In this document: positions 58,213-64,000 of the stretch, piece by piece
Numbering within the stretch: position 1 is the stretch's first letter
Layout of the letters: each line of letters opens with the position of its first letter
Assembly (NCBI GenBank): GCA_031386665.1
Contig: JANNCN010000056.1
Coordinates: 6,611 to 70,610, forward strand
From: JANYCG01 sp031386665
GTDB taxonomy: Bacteria > Pseudomonadota > Gammaproteobacteria > Burkholderiales > Burkholderiaceae_C
Direction: 5' to 3'
Length of the DNA: 64,000 nt
Position numbers and translations under genes: made by a program
The notes under the pieces: generated by a model
Told to the model about the DNA's origin: nothing
The model's database searches: none
Seen by the model: only the letters and a program-made list of their open reading frames with translations

Positions 58213-58889
58213 AGCGAACTCAGGGCGGTTTTACCTTGGTCGAAATGCTGGTCGTGATGTCCTTGCTGGCGGTCATCATGGTGGCCACTGTATCTTCATT
58301 GCGAACCATGGCGCAAACCGAAACCCGGGTTGACGAACGCTTGCAGCGGGTCGCTCAAATGAGAGTCGTCAGCAGTTTTTTGCGCAAAACCTTGGGCCGG
58401 ATCGATGGATCAAGAGTCATCAACCCCAATCAACCGGGTGAGTCAACGCCTTTGTTTTTTGCCGACGATGCCAGTATCACGTGGGTCGGCGTCATGCCCG
58501 CACGGCACGGCACGGGCGGGCGCCATTTTTTTAAACTCGCATTGGATGGCAAGGACGCCGACAAAGCCTTGGTGCTTCGCTACTTGCCTTGGACTCCGCT
58601 AAACCAGTTTCCGGATTGGTCGCAAAGTGACAGCCATGTACTGGTCAAGGGCATGAAAGATTTTCACGTTGAGGCAAAGGGTCTGCCTGCCGACCTTCAG
58701 TTGGTGTCGCCAGATTGGCCAATTGGATGGGTTGCAGGCTGGGCTGCCAAAGGCGCATTGCCCCAGCAATTGCGACTGAGTCTTGAGGATGAAAAACACC
58801 TTTGGCCGCCCTTGGTGATTGCAGTCTCTCAGACTCCGCAGAGTCGACCAAATTCGGGTGGTTTCACAATTGGTGGGGCGGCGCGGTGA
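58209..58889 (+). CDS. gspJ: Minor pseudopilin GspJ
   Basis: 226 residues. Prepilin site GG/FTLVEMLVVMSLLAVIMVAT, and the longer GspJ beta domain with ending ...LEDEKHLWPPLVIAVSQ. Overlaps gspI by four bases and gspK by four. Confidence 0.91.
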   Translation: MKRTQGGFTLVEMLVVMSLLAVIMVATVSSLRTMAQTETRVDERLQRVAQMRVVSSFLRKTLGRIDGSRVINPNQPGESTPLFFADDASITWVGVMPARHGTGGRHFFKLALDGKDADKALVLRYLPWTPLNQFPDWSQSDSHVLVKGMKDFHVEAKGLPADLQLVSPDWPIGWVAGWAAKGALPQQLRLSLEDEKHLWPPLVIAVSQTPQSRPNSGGFTIGGAAR

Positions 58890-59758
58890 AGTCGTCTCGC
58901 GGTGTGGCCTTGGTGGCCGTGCTGTGGTTGGTTGCGGCATTGAGCGTCATGTTGATTGGGCTTCAACACGTGGTTCGCGGTGAAATTCGCATTGCCGGGC
59001 AATACAGAAACGCTTTGTTAGGCGCGAACATTGCTGACGCGGCGCTGTTGTTGACATTGCAGAGCCTGGAGACCTCAAAAACTGCGTCCTTCAAGTCAAT
59101 TCAGGTTCTGAAAACTTTGGTTTTTGACCACGAAGTCAATGTTCAAATTCGCCCTTTGAACGGGTTGATCGATCTGAACAACGCACCCTTGAGTCTGCTT
59201 GCCGATGCCTTTGAATTTGCGGGCGGCGCGCCCCAAGATGAAGCCCTTCGCCTGGCCAATGAGGTGGTCGAAGCGCGGGAACGCAAAAGCCTGGATGGCT
59301 CGCCTCAGCGGTTTCATGCGGTCGAAGACCTGCTGCGTTTGCCATCGATGGAATACGACACCTATGCTAAAATCATGGGTGTTTTGACGGCGGAGGTTGG
59401 CAGTGGGAACTCTGGAAATACGGGTAATGGCCGCGTCAACCCACTTGCGGCATCGCTTGACACTTTGTCTGTTCTGACCAAAGGTGACCGTACTCGCGCT
59501 CAGCAATTGGTCGAAGCCCGACAACTAACCCCCGAATCCATGGACGCCACGACACTCACAGCGACCCACATCTCAATGGATCCAAGCAGCTACCTTTCCA
59601 TTCAAGCTGCGGTAAGCTTGCAGAGCGATGTCACTGTCCTTAGAACGGTCTTGATCGACATGGCTACCCCGTCGCGCGGGCTGCCTTGGCGGGTTTTGCG
59701 AATTGAACCGGTGGTGACAGTTTCAACGGTGCCAGTCACCGCTCTGTCGGCCCACTGA
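58886..59758 (+). CDS. gspK: Pseudopilus tip protein GspK
   Basis: 290 residues. RG/VALVAVLWLVAALSVML lacks the Glu5 found in other pseudopilins, as usual for GspK at the tip. RNALLGANIADAALL and PLNGLIDLNNAPLSLLADAF are GspK-typical, with a helix-hairpin-helix-like insertion. The GTG start lies in the gspJ stop. Confidence 0.92.
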   Translation: MKSSRGVALVAVLWLVAALSVMLIGLQHVVRGEIRIAGQYRNALLGANIADAALLLTLQSLETSKTASFKSIQVLKTLVFDHEVNVQIRPLNGLIDLNNAPLSLLADAFEFAGGAPQDEALRLANEVVEARERKSLDGSPQRFHAVEDLLRLPSMEYDTYAKIMGVLTAEVGSGNSGNTGNGRVNPLAASLDTLSVLTKGDRTRAQQLVEARQLTPESMDATTLTATHISMDPSSYLSIQAAVSLQSDVTVLRTVLIDMATPSRGLPWRVLRIEPVVTVSTVPVTALSAH

Positions 59759-59766
59759 TCTCCAAA

Positions 59767-60864
59767 ATGAATTCTTCAAGTACGCAAGCTACTTTATTCG
59801 GATTGAATTTAAGTCAGCTTCGACAAGACTGGTCATTGGCGCTTACTCAAATCGGCAATTGGCCCTTCCTCAATGGGTTGTCGCCATCCTACGCCACTCG
59901 GGTTAAATTACCAGACGGTGGCGCGGCCGATCTGATTGAATCCTCTGGAGATGCAACTCAAACTTCACGAACTGCGCCAAAGCGCGCGTCAAGAGACGCG
60001 TCCCGCCCCAGGTTTTCAGGCTTTCTTCTGCCAGATCAGTTGGTGTTGTGGCATGCCATGGATCTTCCCAAAATCGATGCTGCTGCTGCCCAAGCCGCCA
60101 TCGAAATTCAGGCCAGAAGCTTAAGTCCGTTTGCGCCGGAAGATGTCATTTGGGCCAGCCGCCCGCAAGCGGCACCCGGCGGCAAAATTTGGGTGGCCAT
60201 TGTGTCTCGCAAGCTGATCGCCCAACACATTGCATCGGTGCAGGGGGAACTTCCTGCGCCAAAGGGCTTCGAAGTGTGGGTCGAAACACCGGAATCGCAA
60301 GGTTTTTGGGTGGTTGAAGGCTACGGTGAAAAAACTCGCAAAGAGCTTGTCAGCCGTTGGCGGGCTTTCAACTACGTTCTTCTGTTTTTGCTACTTGCCA
60401 TTGGTTTTGCAGCGCTCATCACACCCACTGTGCAATTGCGCAACAGAGCTTTGCAGGCTGCCCAAGACTATGCAGGTTTACAGTCAAAAACGGCCCCTAT
60501 CATGGCGCAGCGCGAGCTTTTTTTGAAACAAGACTTACAAGTTAAAGCTTTGCAAAGCCAAATGGAGGCGAAAGTCGATTTAGCCCAGCTGCTTCCGAAG
60601 CTCACCAAACTTGTGCCCGATGACACTTTTTTGTCCAACCTCAAAGTTCAAGGTGCCAAAGTTACTTTGGCAGGTGAAACCCCGATTGCCGCCACCTTGA
60701 TGCAACAAATCGGAAGCCAACCTGGCGTGAAGGACGTCCGTGCGCCATCGGCCGCCATCAAGCCGCGCGGTTCTGAGCGAGAGATTTTCAACATCGAATT
60801 CACGCTTGATGCGCCATTAGTGCCTTTAGTGCCCTCGGTGTCCTTGGGCAATGCAAAACCATGA
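59767..60864 (+). CDS. gspL: Type II secretion protein GspL
   Basis: 365 residues. A reduced actin-like cytoplasmic part (residues 1-200) with FLLPDQLVLWHAMDLPKIDAAAAQAAIEIQARSLSPFAPEDV, a membrane helix (about 203-222), coiled coil and ferredoxin-like domain. It resembles a PilM-PilN hybrid, as GspL does. It recruits GspE. Confidence 0.87.
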   Translation: MNSSSTQATLFGLNLSQLRQDWSLALTQIGNWPFLNGLSPSYATRVKLPDGGAADLIESSGDATQTSRTAPKRASRDASRPRFSGFLLPDQLVLWHAMDLPKIDAAAAQAAIEIQARSLSPFAPEDVIWASRPQAAPGGKIWVAIVSRKLIAQHIASVQGELPAPKGFEVWVETPESQGFWVVEGYGEKTRKELVSRWRAFNYVLLFLLLAIGFAALITPTVQLRNRALQAAQDYAGLQSKTAPIMAQRELFLKQDLQVKALQSQMEAKVDLAQLLPKLTKLVPDDTFLSNLKVQGAKVTLAGETPIAATLMQQIGSQPGVKDVRAPSAAIKPRGSEREIFNIEFTLDAPLVPLVPSVSLGNAKP

Positions 60865-61412
60865 ATCGCCAATCCGTCCGCATCGCGTTTTTGCAATTGA
60901 TCGTTGTCCTTCTGGTGCTGGCACCATTTTTGGCTGCGGGGGCGTATGTTTGGCATAAGCACCAATGGGCCAATTCTTTGCTGGCCGAGATTGAGCCCCG
61001 TCATGCCAGGCTTCAAGGCCTGAAAACGATCCAGCCAGAGTTAGATCGCGCACTTAAACAGACCCAGGCCAATTTAAATCGTCATGCGTACCCCATGTCG
61101 CTTGACGCCACCAAAGCCGGCAATGACGCCCAGCAGAGGGTTCGTGCGGTTTTTGCTGAAAGCCAACTCTCGATTGAAAGCGTGCAAGTGCTGGACGCCA
61201 AAGAAGTTGATGGTTTTCAACGCATTGGCATTGCTATGCGTGTCGAAGGCAGTTTGCCAAATTTCCACGAGGCAATTTTGAAACTGAACGATCAGGCGCC
61301 CAGCATATTGGTTGATGGGTTTTCGATGCAAAATTTGGGGCCGCCCAAGCCATCAAGCGCGCAGCGGCTGATGGGGAGTTTTAATTTTTCGGTTTTGAGG
61401 GCCAAGTCTTGA
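60861..61412 (+). CDS. gspM: Type II secretion protein GspM
   Basis: 183 residues. N-terminal membrane helix (LIVVLLVLAPFLAAGAYVW), short coiled coil, then a ferredoxin-like periplasmic domain (QQRVRAVFAESQLSIESVQV). Overlaps gspL and the following gene by four bases. Confidence 0.87.
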   Translation: MNRQSVRIAFLQLIVVLLVLAPFLAAGAYVWHKHQWANSLLAEIEPRHARLQGLKTIQPELDRALKQTQANLNRHAYPMSLDATKAGNDAQQRVRAVFAESQLSIESVQVLDAKEVDGFQRIGIAMRVEGSLPNFHEAILKLNDQAPSILVDGFSMQNLGPPKPSSAQRLMGSFNFSVLRAKS

Positions 61413-62068
61413 CCGCAAAACCAACCCAAATTTTGCTGTTCCTGTGTCTAGCCGCAACACTGGGTTTGGCCTACTTGTGGGTCGATCAAAACGGTCAATT
61501 GCGCAACAGCACTTGGGTTGCGCCTGCGCCCATCAAGTCGGCAATTGTGGCCACTGCAATTCCGGTCACAACCCTGACTGGTGGTGACATTGCCAGCCTG
61601 ACCGCGGCGCTGGACAAACCACTTTTCACGCCTGATCGCAAACCACCTGCTGTCATTCAAGTCGCTGCCATCGCGCCACCACCACCGCCTGACCCAATGG
61701 CCAGCGTCAACCTGGTTGGTTTGCTGTCTGGCAATTCTGGTGGGGTCATGGTTCGCAGCGAAGGCAAGGTCAGGTACATCAACCTGACTCAGAAGTTGGG
61801 TGATTGGACACTCAAAAGCATTGAGGAGCGAAGCGCTACATTTGCCCGAGCCGATGAAACCCGGGTGATCAAGTTGGCTTATGCGCCTTTAAATTCGATT
61901 GTGACAAGCCCGCAAGCCAGTGCTGACGCACCCTTGGCGCCTGCCCCGGTCGGTGCCAACGTGCCCGGCCCAATGCCAGATTTCGCGAGGCGGCAGGCCG
62001 AGGAAGCGGCTGACCGCAAAAGGCACATGGACTCGATTGTCGAGCGCTTCAATCAAAAAAAGCCTTAG
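61409..62068 (+). CDS. GspC/GspN-like type II secretion linker protein
   Basis: 219 residues. Membrane helix near the N-terminus, then an HR-like domain (PDPMASVNLVGLLSGNSGGVMVRSEGKVRYINLTQKLGDWTLKSI) and a charged C-terminal tail. The HR domain is what GspC uses to bind the secretin; no PDZ domain follows. Annotated as GspN in many Burkholderiales, it probably fills the GspC role here. The TTG start lies in the gspM stop. Confidence 0.8.
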   Translation: MTAKPTQILLFLCLAATLGLAYLWVDQNGQLRNSTWVAPAPIKSAIVATAIPVTTLTGGDIASLTAALDKPLFTPDRKPPAVIQVAAIAPPPPPDPMASVNLVGLLSGNSGGVMVRSEGKVRYINLTQKLGDWTLKSIEERSATFARADETRVIKLAYAPLNSIVTSPQASADAPLAPAPVGANVPGPMPDFARRQAEEAADRKRHMDSIVERFNQKKP

Positions 62069-62083
62069 TTTGGCGTCAAAGTA

Positions 62084-64000
62084 ATGAACATTTTTCGACT
62101 TATCGCCTTGATTTTCCTGGGTGTCGCGTTTTCACCTGTGTTTGGCCAAACCGACAAACCTGCCGACACAGCCGCTACCAAGTCCAATGAAGTTGGACTA
62201 GCAGAGCAAAGAATTATTCTCGGCACTGGCGTCGTCATTGCACCGCCGAAGACCGCCACCGCTGTTGCGGGCACCTCCGCTGGCCTTAAGTTTGAAGGTG
62301 CCCCTCTTGCAGATGTTGTGCAAGTGGTGTTGCGTGAAATTGCCAAAGTCAATTACGTATTGCACCCGCCCATAAACGGTGTTGTGACACTTGCAACCCA
62401 AGGCAATGTTTCCGCTGACCAAGCTATTTTGCTTCTGGAATACGCCCTGCAAGCCAATGGCTACTTGCTGGCTCAAGACACCCGTGGCACTTACCACGTT
62501 GGCAAACCTGAGGTGATTAAAGGCATTGTCCCGGCAGTCAGGCAAGTCATTAAAAACACGGCTTTGCCGCCTGGTTACGGTGCCATCATCATCCCGCTGA
62601 CCTACATTGGCGCGGGCGAGATGGCAACTATATTGCGTCCCCTGGCACCGCCAGACGCGATTTTGCGGGTCGATGTATTGCGCAACATGCTGGTGATGAT
62701 GGGCAGCAGGACTCAGGCCGAAGGCTGGCTTGACCTGGTTGCCACTTTTGATGTGGACATTTTGAAGGGCATGTCAGTGGGTGTTTTTCCGTTGAAGCAC
62801 ATCACCACCAAAGACATTGACGCGGCATTGCGGGTGTTGAGTTCGGTGGCCTCAGGCACAGCCACAACAGCAGCTCCCACAGCGGCCAACCGGGCAACGC
62901 CTGTTTCACAAGCCACATTGGCGGCGAATTTGCCTGCCAATGCTGCTTTGTATGGTGCCCTTCGAGTTTTCCCGATGGACAGCTTGAACAGCGTGTTGGT
63001 CGTCACCCCCCGCGCAGCTTATTTGGAAGAGGCGCGCTTGTGGATCGAAAAGCTCGACAAACCTGGCATCAACGGCAGCGAGTCCCAATTGTTCGTGTAC
63101 CCGGTTCAAAACGGGTCTGCAGCGCACTTGGCCAATGTGTTGAACGGACTTTTTGGCACAGCGACCACAACTTCTGGAGGCAATGCCAACAGCGGCGTGG
63201 CACCTGGTTTGTCGCAGTCAACAGGAAGCACGGCAAGCACGAGCCTGAGCGGGTCAACCAGTGCGCTGGCCTCTGGCGCTGGCCGCAGCAATATTCTGGG
63301 CAGCGGTGTGACATCTTTGACGCTGAATGCTGGCTTGCGCGTCATTGCTGACGAAATCAACAACGCCGTGCTGGTTTACAGCAACCCAGGTGAATATGCC
63401 AAGGTTGAAGCAACGCTGAAACGGCTTGACGTACCGCCCACTCAAGTCTTGATTGAGGCCAGCATCATTGAAGTCACCCTGTCTGATGACCTCAAATACG
63501 GACTTCAGTGGATATTCAGTGATTCCAATCGCAACGGTGTCACGGGCTCTGGTGTCCTAAGCACGGCAGCCGGTGCGGTTTTGGGTGCTACACCAGCAGG
63601 ATTTTCCTATACCTTGCGCAATTCATTTGGCGACGTGAGGGCCGTTTTGAACGCTTTGGCCGAAAAGTCTTTGGTCAAAGTGATCTCTAGCCCTTCCATC
63701 ATGGTGCTCAACAACCACACAGCCAGCATCGTTGTGGGCAACCAGCAGCCAGTGCGCGTGGGCGAGACCATCAGCACGGGTGGCAACATCACCACCAATA
63801 TTCAGTACAAAGACACGGGTATTAGCTTGTCCGTCACCCCGTCAGTCAACGCGGGCAACATGGTCACCATGCAGTTGAACCAGGCTGTCAACGACGTAGG
63901 GCAAGTGGACATTGCCACTGGGCAGCGCAGCTTTTTGCAGCGCCAAATTGGCAGTAAAGTGGCCGTGCGCTCTGGCGAAACCCTGGTTTTGGGTGGTTTG
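62084..64000 (+). CDS. gspD: Type II secretion secretin GspD (3' end beyond window)
   Basis: First 639 residues. Signal peptide LIALIFLGVAFSPVFGQ, an N0 domain (LKFEGAPLADVVQVVLREIAKVNYVL), N1-N3 repeats (VFPLKHITTKDIDAALRVLSSV, VYPVQNGSAAHLANVLNGLF with a Ser/Gly-rich insert about 355-405) and the start of the secretin domain (VPPTQVLIEASIIEVTL, SGETLVLGGL). It forms the outer-membrane pore for folded proteins. ATG at 62084, 15 bases after the previous gene. Confidence 0.95.
   Translation, partial: MNIFRLIALIFLGVAFSPVFGQTDKPADTAATKSNEVGLAEQRIILGTGVVIAPPKTATAVAGTSAGLKFEGAPLADVVQVVLREIAKVNYVLHPPINGVVTLATQGNVSADQAILLLEYALQANGYLLAQDTRGTYHVGKPEVIKGIVPAVRQVIKNTALPPGYGAIIIPLTYIGAGEMATILRPLAPPDAILRVDVLRNMLVMMGSRTQAEGWLDLVATFDVDILKGMSVGVFPLKHITTKDIDAALRVLSSVASGTATTAAPTAANRATPVSQATLAANLPANAALYGALRVFPMDSLNSVLVVTPRAAYLEEARLWIEKLDKPGINGSESQLFVYPVQNGSAAHLANVLNGLFGTATTTSGGNANSGVAPGLSQSTGSTASTSLSGSTSALASGAGRSNILGSGVTSLTLNAGLRVIADEINNAVLVYSNPGEYAKVEATLKRLDVPPTQVLIEASIIEVTLSDDLKYGLQWIFSDSNRNGVTGSGVLSTAAGAVLGATPAGFSYTLRNSFGDVRAVLNALAEKSLVKVISSPSIMVLNNHTASIVVGNQQPVRVGETISTGGNITTNIQYKDTGISLSVTPSVNAGNMVTMQLNQAVNDVGQVDIATGQRSFLQRQIGSKVAVRSGETLVLGGL

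Overview
The window looks like chromosomal DNA from a betaproteobacterium of the Burkholderiales, most likely Comamonadaceae (Rhodoferax/Polaromonas-like). The signs are the lysA-lptM/cyaY and mrcA/pilMNOPQ-aroKB neighbourhoods, the many Bug/TctC-type solute-binding proteins, DUF2844/DUF3443 and DUF1841 proteins, and a T2SS operon ending in gspD. This assignment is inferred from gene content; no 16S gene is present.

Layout. 1-13 kb is housekeeping: 5' part of metK, two LpxL-type acyltransferases, a hydrolase, a GNAT, engB, cytochrome c4, msrPQ, lysA, lptM/cyaY and mrcA. 13-24 kb holds the type IV pilus assembly operon pilMNOPQ, then an Ig-like lipoprotein, aroK, aroB, a DUF2844/DUF3443 pair and tRNA-Arg(CCT). 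24-28 kb is a MoxR/VWA (CoxE-like) module on the minus strand and a second di-haem cytochrome. 28-31.5 kb encodes DUF1841 and a 3-oxoadipate finishing pathway (pcaIJF). 31.5-35 kb is accessory: a PIN/NYN-like protein with a histone-H1-like tail, a strongly structured GC-rich inverted repeat, and three toxin-antitoxin modules (HicAB, AbrB-VapC, RHH-VapC) with candidate operators. 35.2-52.4 kb is a catabolic island: an HIBADH-type dehydrogenase, an amidohydrolase, a two-subunit molybdenum hydroxylase, a LysR regulator, NTF2-like, Dabb and nitroreductase proteins, an intradiol dioxygenase, two Bug proteins, an unexported SBP-like protein, and a Liv-type ABC transporter with fused permease-ATPase. 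52.5-64 kb has a glycosyltransferase and gspEFGHIJKLM-N/C-D, with gspD running off the end.

How the genes may work together. The island reads as uptake plus breakdown of one (hetero)aromatic compound. The Mo enzyme would hydroxylate, the amidohydrolase would hydrolyse, and the dioxygenase would open the ring. If the product reaches 3-oxoadipate, pcaIJF 4-14 kb upstream could finish it to succinyl-CoA and acetyl-CoA. The substrate is unknown.

The most unusual non-coding signal is a dispersed modular repeat, about 113-126 bp, present five times (near 3.6, 8.1, 28.1, 35.0 and 52.4 kb). One end is constant: two overlapping hairpins and a GAGCTAGAGGCC box. The other end is a palindrome of one of three unrelated sequences. 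No copy encodes a protein, and no transposase lies in the window.
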